Positions 9,124 through 17,305 of a DNA stretch of 64,000 nt are shown here, one piece after another. Each line of letters opens with the position of its first letter. The first letter of the stretch is position 1. The DNA comes from Pseudomonadota bacterium (GTDB lineage: Bacteria; Pseudomonadota; Gammaproteobacteria; Steroidobacterales; Steroidobacteraceae), in NCBI GenBank assembly GCA_023391815.1, contig JAEWAF010000095.1, positions 23,978-87,977 on the forward strand, given 5' to 3'. The notes under the pieces are model-generated. The model saw nothing but the letters and a program-made list of their open reading frames with translations. It ran no database searches and had not been told where the DNA came from. The position numbers and the translations under genes were made by a program.

Positions 9124-9786
9124 ATGGCCATCGGCTTTAGACAACTAACGTCGCTGTTTGCCGCCGTGCTGTTGATGGGCACGCTCTCCGGTTGCGCCTC
9201 CAATGACGCCTGTTATGAGCCAGCAACACCGCCTGAGTCCTTGCGTTCGGTGTACGTCGTCAAGCGAGCCTGGCACACCGGCATCGCGGTCGCAGTCGAC
9301 GATTGGCCGGATCGCGAATGGTCAGTGCTCGCCGACTTCCCACGATCGCGCTATGTGGAGTTCGGCTGGGGCGATGCCCGCTTCTATCAGGCCGAGGAAG
9401 AGACGTGGTGGCTGGCGATTCGCGCGGCTTTTTTCTCGACGGCCAGCGCGATGAACGTCATTGGTTTCGACGAGCCGACGCCGCAGGCGTTACGCGCCGA
9501 TGAAATCATCGAGGTGCGCGTTTCGGAAGAAGGATTGCGGCAACTCGCCTCCTCGATCGAGGCGGAGTTCAAAGAGGCCGCCCCCGAACCGATGGGCGTG
9601 CCCCTGCGGGGTCTTCCCGAACCGAACAAGTTCTACCCCGGGAAGCGACGTTTCTTCTTTCCCCGCATGTGCAATTGGTGGACGGCGCAACGTCTGCACG
9701 ACGGCGGCTGTCCGATTGCGGCCTGGTCGGTCCTCTCCGCAAACAGAGTGATCCGCGAAGCGCAGGGATTCGCGAGCGCGCATTGA
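9124..9786 (+). CDS. DUF2459 / TIGR02117-type lipoprotein
   Basis: A 220-residue predicted lipoprotein. The start at 9124 gives a clean signal with lipobox LSGC (Cys near residue 22). The body shows YVVKRAWHTGIAV, YVEFGWGDARFY and FFFPRMCNWWTAQRL, motifs I associate with the DUF2459 family, whose function is unestablished. The conserved WHTG and CNWWTA segments suggest a papain-like Cys/His enzyme, but this is inference only. An in-frame extension to 8899 would overlap the divergent peptidase gene and adds no family sequence. Confidence 0.72.
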   Translation: MAIGFRQLTSLFAAVLLMGTLSGCASNDACYEPATPPESLRSVYVVKRAWHTGIAVAVDDWPDREWSVLADFPRSRYVEFGWGDARFYQAEEETWWLAIRAAFFSTASAMNVIGFDEPTPQALRADEIIEVRVSEEGLRQLASSIEAEFKEAAPEPMGVPLRGLPEPNKFYPGKRRFFFPRMCNWWTAQRLHDGGCPIAAWSVLSANRVIREAQGFASAH

Positions 9787-9813
9787 GCATGCTCGCGGCG
9801 TGAGCCTCTAACA

Positions 9814-10368
9814 CTATCGCGGCGCCGTGCGCTCGGACTCCTTCGTCAGCGCGATGTTGTTCTCGACATCGCGAACGCCAGGAACCGCGCTCGCGGCATC
9901 GCCAGCGCGCGCCTTCTCTCCGATGCTCGTCACAAATCCACTGAGCTGAACGACGCCCGCGCTCACCTCGACATTCACGTCGCTCTCGGGCTCGAGCTGA
10001 GCTTTACCGAGGCTGCTGCGTACGCGAGAAGCGATTACCGTATCGGACACCGGTTCCTGAGCCGGCCGGTCGTCACTACGGACGCTCAGATCGTTGCGAA
10101 CCTCGGCGACGCCCTGGACCGAGCGAGCTCGCATCACCGCCGCCGTTCTCGCATCTTCCGAATCCACGAAACCGCTGAGTTGAACGACGCCATCGCGCGT
10201 CTCCACTTCGATATCGCGTGCCTTCAACTCATGATCGCCCGCCAAGGCCGACTTGACCTTCGCGGTCAAGGCGCTGTCACTGGCCGGCTGCGTGTCGGCC
10301 TGAGCGGCTGCGGCTTCCATGACACAAAATAAGCACACGATGAGGGCGAGTTCTCGCAAATGACGCAT
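9814..10368 (-). CDS. periplasmic double-BON-domain protein (OsmY-like)
   Basis: A 184-residue exported protein with a signal peptide (LALIVCLFCVMEAAAAQA) followed by two BON domains, about residues 32-98 and 108-175. Each contains the typical VQLSGFV turn (DGVVQLSGFVDS and AGVVQLSGFVTS) and the Val-rich helix after it. BON domains bind phospholipid surfaces and are common in osmotic or envelope stress proteins. The ATG at 10368 is chosen because GGGAG lies 7 nt upstream; the frame extends to 10422 without support. No operon partner; the flanking genes point away or are separated. Confidence 0.8.
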   Translation of the reverse strand: MRHLRELALIVCLFCVMEAAAAQADTQPASDSALTAKVKSALAGDHELKARDIEVETRDGVVQLSGFVDSEDARTAAVMRARSVQGVAEVRNDLSVRSDDRPAQEPVSDTVIASRVRSSLGKAQLEPESDVNVEVSAGVVQLSGFVTSIGEKARAGDAASAVPGVRDVENNIALTKESERTAPR

Positions 10369-10470
10369 GACCGATCTCCCACTCGCAAACGAGCTGCGAT
10401 GTAGTGGGAATGAGTCAAGCAAATCGAAGTTCCCCCCGGCCGGGGAAAGTGCTCACCGGGTGTATAGGAA

Positions 10471-11850
10471 CTACTGAGCCTCGCGAGCGACGGCCACCGG
10501 GCTTTCGGAACCGTCCGTGGTACCCAGGCGCCGCTGAATGTCCTCCAGCCTGGCGCCGCTGGTCTCGGGGAAGAACATCAGCACCGCGAGAAACTGCAGG
10601 ACCACCATGACCAGGAACATGAAGAACGGCCCGGACTGCGACTGAGTCGCGATCACCGGAAAGGCGGCCGACACGATCGCGTTCATCACCCAGTGTGTCG
10701 AGCTGCCGAGACTCTGGCCCTGGGCGCGCACGCGATCGGGAAAGATCTCGCTCAGGTACACCCAGATGACCGCGCCCTGCGAGAAAGAGAAGAACGCGAC
10801 GTAGCCGACCAGGAACATCAACAACAGGCTTTGATACTGCTGAATGTGGAAGATGGTCGCGATCGCGGCCAGGCAGATGGCCAGCCCGACCGAGCCGACC
10901 AACAACAATGTTCGACGACCGAACCTGTCGATCAGGCTGAGCGCGATGAGCGTGGAGATCAGCATGGTCGCGCCGACCGCGACGGCCTGCGCGTTCTGCG
11001 AGGTGCGATCGAAACCCGCCATCGCAAAAATGTCGTTCAAGTAGTACAGCACGGCGTTGATGCCGATCAGCTGATTGAACATGGCCAGCACCAGCGCCAG
11101 CAGGATGGGACGGCGATAGCGCCATTGAAACAAACGATCGGAGCTCGGCCCCGCATCCGCTTCGAGCGAGGCGCGGATGCTCGCCAGCTCGCCAAGCGGC
11201 TTCTCCGAGCCGAGCTTGCGAAGCACCTGCTCCGCTTCGTCGAGGCGGCCTTGCGCGACCAGCCAGCGCGGACTCTGGGGGATGCCCACCAGCATCGTTA
11301 GAAACAATGCCGCAGGCGCCGCCGCGATTCCCAGCTGCCAGCGCCACTCGACCAGCTCACCCAGCGCGAACAACCCGATCACATAGTTGGACAGATACGC
11401 CAGCAGGATGCCGCCAATGATGTTGATCTGAAACGCGCCGACCAAACGTCCCCGCCACGCAGCTGGCGCGATCTCGGCAATGTACACGGGTGCAATCACG
11501 GATGAGCCGCCCATGCCGAGTCCACCGACGAAGCGGAAGATCAGCAGCCATGTCCAGGACGTGGATAAAGCGCAGCCCAAGGCGGAGATCAGATAACACG
11601 AGGCGAGAATCAACAGGCTCGTGCGTCCGCCGAGCACTCGGCCCATCGACCCCGCCGCCATCGCGCCAAGCACTGTGCCCCATAGCGCCGCGGACACAGT
11701 GAAACCCAGCTCGCTCGGTGAAAGCCCGAACATCTGGGTCAAACCGTGCGTCGATCCGGCGATGACGGCCGTATCGAAACCGAGCAAAGAGCCGCCGAGC
11801 GCGGCGACGAAGACCGTTCGGACCAAAGTGCCGTTGAGCGTGTTTGTCAT
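10471..11850 (-). CDS. sugar porter family MFS transporter
   Basis: A 459-residue twelve-helix permease of the sugar-porter family with GFDTAVIAG in TM1, RFVGGLGMGGSS, APVYIAEIAP, IPQSPRWL after TM6, NQLIGINAVLYYL in TM7, DRFGRRTL and FPETSGARLE after TM12. It is the last gene of the ten-gene - strand operon and starts by a 4-nt ATGA overlap with the mutarotase-like gene, so it is translationally coupled. It presumably imports the sugar degraded by the operon; the substrate cannot be read from sequence. A GC-rich inverted repeat, TTCCCC-CCGGCC-GGGGAA around 10430-10446, lies after the stop and could end transcription, though it has no clear T-run. Confidence 0.88.
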   Translation of the reverse strand: MTNTLNGTLVRTVFVAALGGSLLGFDTAVIAGSTHGLTQMFGLSPSELGFTVSAALWGTVLGAMAAGSMGRVLGGRTSLLILASCYLISALGCALSTSWTWLLIFRFVGGLGMGGSSVIAPVYIAEIAPAAWRGRLVGAFQINIIGGILLAYLSNYVIGLFALGELVEWRWQLGIAAAPAALFLTMLVGIPQSPRWLVAQGRLDEAEQVLRKLGSEKPLGELASIRASLEADAGPSSDRLFQWRYRRPILLALVLAMFNQLIGINAVLYYLNDIFAMAGFDRTSQNAQAVAVGATMLISTLIALSLIDRFGRRTLLLVGSVGLAICLAAIATIFHIQQYQSLLLMFLVGYVAFFSFSQGAVIWVYLSEIFPDRVRAQGQSLGSSTHWVMNAIVSAAFPVIATQSQSGPFFMFLVMVVLQFLAVLMFFPETSGARLEDIQRRLGTTDGSESPVAVAREAQ

Positions 11851-13025
11851 TGTATTTCCAGCCCCGGTAACGTTCCCGTGCGCAGGAAGTCGAGATGGCA
11901 TTGAACCGCCACCGCCGCTCCCGATTCCGCGCGCAGCACGATGCTGTTATCTCGCCAGTGACCCTCGATGTCCGCGACACAATCGAAATCCGCCGGGACG
12001 CGGGCGACGCCCTGAAGATAGAAGATCGAGACCTGGCCCTGCGCATTCGGCCGCAGGCACGTCGGTATGCCTCGCGCGTTCAGATGATTCTCGCGCGCCG
12101 AGGCCGCGAGCCCGGCATGAAAGTACGCTGTGATATCTTCGATGCCCATGACGTTGACATGCCGGCCGTTCCACGGCGGGAAATGTCGTCCCCCATTGGA
12201 GAACCACAACAGCGTCGAGGCGAGTTGCTTCGGATCGCGCAGCGCGAACCAAACATAGCGCTGCCCGGGAAACGTCACGGCCGACCACGCAAACTCCTGG
12301 GTCGGATCGGCGCACAGAATCGCGAGATCTTCGAACCCTCGCCGCGCCGGATACCGACACAGATCGGTGCTCGATCCGTCGATACACGGCGCCGCGTGAA
12401 GATCGGTGATTTCCTCGTCGGTCTTCAGCCACGAGTAGCCGCGATCTTCCGGCCGAGCCGTTGGCTCCACATACGTCCGCGCGTGAATCAAAGAACTGAA
12501 TGACAGCCGAGCGGCACCGTTGGTCGCGGGAAACGCGAGCGTCGCATGATGTCCCGGATTGATAGGCCCGGTCAGCCCCGCCAGGTCATGGCGTTGATAA
12601 ACGATCGTTTGATTGGCGAGCAGCGCCGTGGTCGCGTGACACAGGCCTCCTTGCAACGGCATCTCCACGCCCAACCGCAGCCAGCATCCGTCGCTGGTGG
12701 CTCCGCTGCCAATTTCTCGCCACTCCCGATTCGCCGTCTCACCATGCGGGGGCAGATGCTGACGTCGGTAAGGCTCGGCATTCTCGCCAAAGGCGGAGCA
12801 GAACCAATCGCCTCGGAGTGCCCGAAGCATCGGCGGCACATCGTCGGGCAAGGCTTCTTCGGCCCACGGCGCGACTGCGTAAGGCCGAATCGGCTCTTCG
12901 TCTCTCGGGAAGAAAATCACCGGGCCCAGCATGCCGCCGGTCCGTGTCAACGCCAGCTCGACGTGCCGTGTCCCCAGCAGGAATGAGTCCTGTCCCTGAA
13001 TCCTGGCGATGGACTCGAAGGTCAT
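11847..13025 (-). CDS. galactose-mutarotase-like / DUF4432-like carbohydrate protein
   Basis: A 392-residue cytosolic protein without signal peptide or membrane segments. I do not recognise a named family with certainty; the length, beta-rich pattern and the segment GGRHFPPWNGRHVNVMGIED followed by TAYFH resemble the DUF4432/aldose-1-epimerase-like superfamily. Such proteins interconvert anomers or act on uronates and rare sugars. It is coupled to the transporter gene by an ATGA overlap and follows the D-lyxose isomerase by 14 nt. That arrangement suits a mutarotase presenting the right anomer to the isomerase, which is inference. Confidence 0.55.
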   Translation of the reverse strand: MTFESIARIQGQDSFLLGTRHVELALTRTGGMLGPVIFFPRDEEPIRPYAVAPWAEEALPDDVPPMLRALRGDWFCSAFGENAEPYRRQHLPPHGETANREWREIGSGATSDGCWLRLGVEMPLQGGLCHATTALLANQTIVYQRHDLAGLTGPINPGHHATLAFPATNGAARLSFSSLIHARTYVEPTARPEDRGYSWLKTDEEITDLHAAPCIDGSSTDLCRYPARRGFEDLAILCADPTQEFAWSAVTFPGQRYVWFALRDPKQLASTLLWFSNGGRHFPPWNGRHVNVMGIEDITAYFHAGLAASARENHLNARGIPTCLRPNAQGQVSIFYLQGVARVPADFDCVADIEGHWRDNSIVLRAESGAAVAVQCHLDFLRTGTLPGLEIQ

Positions 13026-13039
13026 GCGCGCACCGACGG

Positions 13040-13711
13040 TTAGTATTCAGTGCACAGCTTGTGCGTCACCGGCACATCTTCATCGATATTCGGAAAGCGC
13101 CCGACCCGGGCGTAGAAGGCATTGTCCATCTCGTCATCGTTGACCGACGACACCTCGCCGACGATGGCGGTACCCGTGCCTTCCTCGGCCCAGAACTCGT
13201 GATACAGATACGGCGTCAGCGTGATGGAATCGCCCGGCCGCAAACGAAATGTATGGCCGGCCTTGACCCGATGGCGCACGCCGTCCAGCGAAACCTCGAC
13301 ATCGGAGTCCGCGAGCTTGCCGTCCTGGCCACGATTGAACAGACGGATCAGCAGATTGCCGCCGGACTTACAGATGATGTCCTCGGACTTGAGCATGTGG
13401 TGATGCATCGGCGTGTGCTGATTCTCGCGTATCACCAGGAGCTTCTCGGCATAGGGCTTCTTGTTATAGGGCACCTTTTGATGATGGCCGTTGCGCACGG
13501 TGAAAACGACCAGGCCGACTTTGTCGAAATCTCCCGAGCCAAAATCGGTGATATCCCAACCGAGCTTGCACTGACGGATCTCGTCGCACTCCTCGCCTTT
13601 GGTCGCCCAATCGGCCGGGCTCCAATACGCGAAGGGCGGCAAGCGGATCTGATGCTCGTGCAGGAGTGTGATCGCGTCGTCGATGAGCGCGTTGATCTCG
13701 GATCGTTTCAT
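13040..13711 (-). CDS. D-lyxose (D-mannose) ketol-isomerase
   Basis: A 223-residue cupin enzyme resembling the D-lyxose isomerase family (YdaE/EC 5.3.1.15), which converts D-lyxose to D-xylulose and D-mannose to D-fructose. The metal ligands are visible as TPMHHHMLKSEDI (His, His, Glu) and YLYHEFWAE (His), and KAGHTFRLRPGDSITL is the cupin strand between them. Length fits the family (~225). It sits 36 nt after the aldolase/dehydrogenase gene in the same operon, so the true substrate may be a related 2,3-cis aldose rather than lyxose itself. Confidence 0.82.
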   Translation of the reverse strand: MKRSEINALIDDAITLLHEHQIRLPPFAYWSPADWATKGEECDEIRQCKLGWDITDFGSGDFDKVGLVVFTVRNGHHQKVPYNKKPYAEKLLVIRENQHTPMHHHMLKSEDIICKSGGNLLIRLFNRGQDGKLADSDVEVSLDGVRHRVKAGHTFRLRPGDSITLTPYLYHEFWAEEGTGTAIVGEVSSVNDDEMDNAFYARVGRFPNIDEDVPVTHKLCTEY

Positions 13712-13747
13712 CGTTCCCCCTCGGCCGCCAGTGGCCGACGCTTCGTC

Positions 13748-15712
13748 TCAGATGACTCGCTCGTTGCCGCCATCCACCGGGATCTGCGCGCCCGTGGTTC
13801 TGGAGAACCGCGGCCCGCACAGCTCGGCGGCGAGCTCCGCCACGTCTTTGCTCGTGACCTCGACCTTGAGGACGTTGTTTGTTTTGTATTCCTGAACGCT
13901 CAGCTTGTACGAGGCCGCACGGGCTGCGAGCACCTCGGGCGTCCAGATCGCTGTATCGAAAACCGCGTTTGGATGAACGCAGTTCACGCGAATGCCGTCG
14001 CTGCCCCACTCCAGCGCCGCGACTCGCGCCAGCTGCTGCATCGCTGACTTCGAGGCGGAATAAGCAGCGGCGCCAGGACCAGGGGCGGCGACATTTTTTG
14101 ATCCGATGATCACGACTCTGCCGCCTCGTGGCGCGAGCTTGAGCAGCGGGTGACACTCCCGCATCAGGACCAGATTCGAATCCAGATTGATACTCATGGT
14201 CCGACGCCAGACATCCGTCGGCATCGCCGCGATCGGGCAGCTCTTTGGAAAAATGCCGGCGTTCAGCACCAGCATGTCGATGGAACCAAACTCACGCACG
14301 GCGCGATCGAGGGCGGCGCCGATCTGTTCCTCGCTCGTGAGATCGCATTCGATCCCCAGGAAGCTCTTTCGGTCGTACAGATGAGTCACGGTGGGCGAAA
14401 CATCCAGCGCCACCACCGCCGCGCCACGCGCCAGCAGCGCATCGACGCAAGCTTTGCCGATGCCCGACGCCGCGCCGGTTACCAGCGCAACTTCACCAAG
14501 AAACGTCGCCTCGGGATCGGGTTTGGCAAGCTTGGTCCGCTCCAGATCCCAGAACTCGACATCGAAGAAATCGCGCGCCGGCAGCGCCTTCCAACCGCCC
14601 AGCTTCTCGGCGCTCATGATGATATCGATGGTGTGCCGATAGATGTCTTCGGCGATGCTCGCATCCTCGGCGCTCCGACCCAGCACCGCCATGCCGAGCT
14701 CCGGATCGAGAATCACACGTGGCGCCGGATCGACCACTGCTAACGCGCGCCCTGCAACGTAAGCGCGCACATAGTCCTGATACGCAGCCGCGTACGCGGC
14801 GACGTCGCGACCGACCATCGGCACCCGCTTCGTGCGAATCACATGATCGGGTGTCACGCCGCCCCGTTGTGACAACTCGGTAACGTCGGGACGCCGGGCA
14901 AAACCCAGAGCTTGCGAATCTGTGCGCACCGTCATCACCATGGGCGCACCCGCCACATGACTCACTTCCCGACGAAGCGAGGCAATCTCGGCACGCGGCA
15001 GCGATTTCGAACCTTGCGCCTCCCATTCGAACCGGCCGGCTCCCTGCGTCTCGAGATAGCGCTCGGCCAGCGACACCAAATCGATCATGCGCTCGTAAGA
15101 AGCTTTCGCGGTCTCGCCGAAGGTGAACAGACCGTGATGCATCAGGACGACGCCAATGGTTTCGCGCGTCGCCTCCTTGGCAAGAATCTCACGACACAGA
15201 CGCACCAGCTTGAAGCCGGGCATTGCGTACGGAATGATCACGACCTGCGAGCCATAGATCTCTTGCAATCGCTCGAAGCCATTGCGCGAGTTCATGACAG
15301 CTATGAGCGCGTCGGCGTGAGTGTGGTCGACGAACTTCTGCGGCAGCAATGCATGTAGCAGCGTTTCCACCGAAGGCGCCGGCGCGGAAGCGCGCGTGAG
15401 CGACAGCTTCAGCTCGCTTTCCATGTGCTCGTCCGACAGCTCGCCAAGGCTCACCAGTCGTAACAAGCGTCGCAAACGACACGGCGAAAACCCTGTCGCA
15501 TCGATCGTGGCGAGGTCGGCGCCACGGCCTTTGACATACAGCACGTCTTCAGGCTCGCCGAACACATTGGTCTCGACCAGCTTGACCGAAGTGTTGCCGC
15601 CACCATGGAGCACCAGAGACGGATCGCGCCCGAGCAGGCGTGAGGTGTAAACGCGCTGCCCCAGCAAACCTTGAAAGCGGGCCGCATCGGAATCGTTCCA
15701 GAGGCTCTTCAT
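13748..15712 (-). CDS. bifunctional class II aldolase / short-chain dehydrogenase
   Basis: A 654-residue fusion of the YuxG/RhaE type. The N-terminal ~400 residues are a class II (fuculose/rhamnulose-phosphate type) aldolase: LHGGGNTSVK, zinc ligands in HTHADALIAV and a later His in LMHHGLFTFGE. The C-terminal ~240 residues are an SDR: TGAASGIG, NAGIF and YSASK with an upstream Ser (IIGSKN). In known relatives the aldolase yields DHAP and lactaldehyde and the dehydrogenase oxidises the aldehyde. Here the substrate is unproven. The start codon overlaps the stop of the epimerase gene (ATGA), showing coupling. Confidence 0.83.
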   Translation of the reverse strand: MKSLWNDSDAARFQGLLGQRVYTSRLLGRDPSLVLHGGGNTSVKLVETNVFGEPEDVLYVKGRGADLATIDATGFSPCRLRRLLRLVSLGELSDEHMESELKLSLTRASAPAPSVETLLHALLPQKFVDHTHADALIAVMNSRNGFERLQEIYGSQVVIIPYAMPGFKLVRLCREILAKEATRETIGVVLMHHGLFTFGETAKASYERMIDLVSLAERYLETQGAGRFEWEAQGSKSLPRAEIASLRREVSHVAGAPMVMTVRTDSQALGFARRPDVTELSQRGGVTPDHVIRTKRVPMVGRDVAAYAAAYQDYVRAYVAGRALAVVDPAPRVILDPELGMAVLGRSAEDASIAEDIYRHTIDIIMSAEKLGGWKALPARDFFDVEFWDLERTKLAKPDPEATFLGEVALVTGAASGIGKACVDALLARGAAVVALDVSPTVTHLYDRKSFLGIECDLTSEEQIGAALDRAVREFGSIDMLVLNAGIFPKSCPIAAMPTDVWRRTMSINLDSNLVLMRECHPLLKLAPRGGRVVIIGSKNVAAPGPGAAAYSASKSAMQQLARVAALEWGSDGIRVNCVHPNAVFDTAIWTPEVLAARAASYKLSVQEYKTNNVLKVEVTSKDVAELAAELCGPRFSRTTGAQIPVDGGNERVI

Positions 15713-16410
15713 CGCAACACGCCCATCATGTGCCTGGCATTCTCCAACGGCGCCTTGCCATCGAAGACCGCGCTGCCGGTGACGATGATGTCCGCGCCCA
15801 TTCGGGCAATGTTTTCTATGTTGTCGCGAGTCACGCCGCCGTCCACGCAGATCAAAGCCGTATCGCCCAAGGTTTCACGCAGCCGTTTGACACGTTCGCA
15901 GGTGGACGCGATGAATTTCTGGCCGCCCCAGCCCGGATTCACCGCCAGCACCAGCACCATCTCGAATTCGCCGGCCAGCGGCTCGATCGCTTCGAGCGGC
16001 GTGCCGGGATTCAAGGCAATGCCCCGCACGATGCCGCGATTCGGATCGTTGGCATTCGTCATCTTGCCGAGCGCTTGAAGTACACGATGGATATGACGCG
16101 TCGACTCCGCATGCACGGTGATGATGTCGGCACCGGCGGCGACGAACGAATCCAGCTTGCCGAGCGGATCTTCGATCATCAGATGCACGTCTTTGAGCAT
16201 CCGCGTTTTGAGCCCGGCGACCACGGGTGCGCCCAGGGTCAACATCGGGCAGAAGACGCCGTCCATCACATCGAAATGCAACAGCTCGACGCCCGCCTCT
16301 TCCATGAGCTTGATCTGCGCGCCGAGCGTCAACCAATCCGCGGTGAGCACCCCAACGCTGATCTGAGGCGCGGACGCCCGCAATCGATCGACGAGGGGTG
16401 ATCGCGCCAT
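15709..16410 (-). CDS. ribulose-phosphate 3-epimerase family protein (Rpe/AlsE-like)
   Basis: A 233-residue TIM-barrel epimerase. All family signatures are present: HFDVMDGVF (metal His and catalytic Asp), HLMIEDP, the His in ITVHAES, NPGWGGQKF (phosphate loop) and VDGGVT with the second catalytic Asp. The family inverts C3 of ketose phosphates such as ribulose-5-phosphate or allulose-6-phosphate. Because this copy is inside a sugar operon, it is more likely a pathway-specific epimerase (AlsE-like) than the housekeeping Rpe. It starts one base after the LsrF-like stop. Confidence 0.82.
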   Translation of the reverse strand: MARSPLVDRLRASAPQISVGVLTADWLTLGAQIKLMEEAGVELLHFDVMDGVFCPMLTLGAPVVAGLKTRMLKDVHLMIEDPLGKLDSFVAAGADIITVHAESTRHIHRVLQALGKMTNANDPNRGIVRGIALNPGTPLEAIEPLAGEFEMVLVLAVNPGWGGQKFIASTCERVKRLRETLGDTALICVDGGVTRDNIENIARMGADIIVTGSAVFDGKAPLENARHMMGVLR

Positions 16411-16411
16411 C

Positions 16412-17305
16412 TCAGTGACCCTTCGACTCTTCGCTTCTCAAGGTCAGGAACAGCTCGTGCGCTTCCTTGGGCTTGAGACCGTTGTGCACGACCTTGTGAA
16501 TGGCCTGCATCATGGCGCGTGGCGCATCGCTCTGGAAAATGTTTCGACCCATGTCGACACCGGCCGCGCCGCGCTGAATCGCGTTGTACGCCATCGTCAG
16601 CGCGTCGAACTCCGGCAACTTCTTGCCACCCGCCATCACGATGGGTACCGGACACGACGCGGTGACTGTTTCGAAACCTTCGGCGCAGTAGTAAGTCTTC
16701 ACGATCTGCGCGCCCAGCTCGGCACAGATGCGGCAGGCGAGACGCAGATATTGAGCATCGCGCGTCAACTCTTTGCCGACCGCGGTAACCGCCATCGTGG
16801 GAATGCTATAGCGCAAGCCCATGTCGACGAGCCGCGTCATGTTGTGCACCGAGTGCGTCTCGAACTGACCGCCGATGAACACCTGCGTAGTCAGCGCCGA
16901 AACATTCATGCGGATGGCGTCTTCGATATCGACCGCCAGTTCCTCGTTCGAGAGCTCCTTGAGAATGCTCGGACCGCCGCTACAACGCATGACGATGGGC
17001 TTGTTGATGGCCGGCGGCACCGTCGTTCGCAGGATGCCGCGCGTGAGCATCAACGCGTCCGCCATCGGCATGAGCGGCACGATATTCAGATCGACGCGCT
17101 CCAGACCGGTCGTCGGCCCTTGGAAGTAACCATGATCGATGGCGAGCATCACGGTGCGCGCCGTTTCGGGATTGAAGATGCGCGCCAGGCGATTCTTCAT
17201 GCCCCAGTCGAGCGAGCCCGCGCCGCGCAGAAAGAACCCCGGCGTGCGCATGGGCACGTCTTCGTGAAAGTTCTTCGCTTCTTTGAGACCGTCTGTATCA
17301 GCCAT
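16412..17305 (-). CDS. LsrF-like class I aldolase/thiolase
   Basis: A 297-residue TIM-barrel enzyme strongly resembling LsrF, the thiolase that transfers an acetyl group from 3-hydroxy-2,4-pentanedione-5-phosphate to CoA, giving DHAP. Shared segments include LDWGMKNRLARIFNP, AIDHGYFQGPTTGLER, IVKTYYCAEGFE (Schiff-base Lys region), PIVMAGGKKLPE and GVDMGRNIFQS. ATG 17305 is preferred: GGAGG lies 6 nt upstream and MADTDGLKEAKNF matches the LsrF N-terminus. It overlaps the E1 stop by 8 nt. No other lsr genes are present, so autoinducer-2 is not the likely substrate; a related 1-deoxy or 2,4-diketo sugar phosphate is more plausible. Confidence 0.82.
   Translation of the reverse strand: MADTDGLKEAKNFHEDVPMRTPGFFLRGAGSLDWGMKNRLARIFNPETARTVMLAIDHGYFQGPTTGLERVDLNIVPLMPMADALMLTRGILRTTVPPAINKPIVMRCSGGPSILKELSNEELAVDIEDAIRMNVSALTTQVFIGGQFETHSVHNMTRLVDMGLRYSIPTMAVTAVGKELTRDAQYLRLACRICAELGAQIVKTYYCAEGFETVTASCPVPIVMAGGKKLPEFDALTMAYNAIQRGAAGVDMGRNIFQSDAPRAMMQAIHKVVHNGLKPKEAHELFLTLRSEESKGH

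Noticed and set aside
16412..17305. Autoinducer-2 (lsr) uptake and processing operon
   Set aside because: Only an LsrF homologue is present; no LsrK, LsrG, LsrR or LsrACDB-like genes accompany it.
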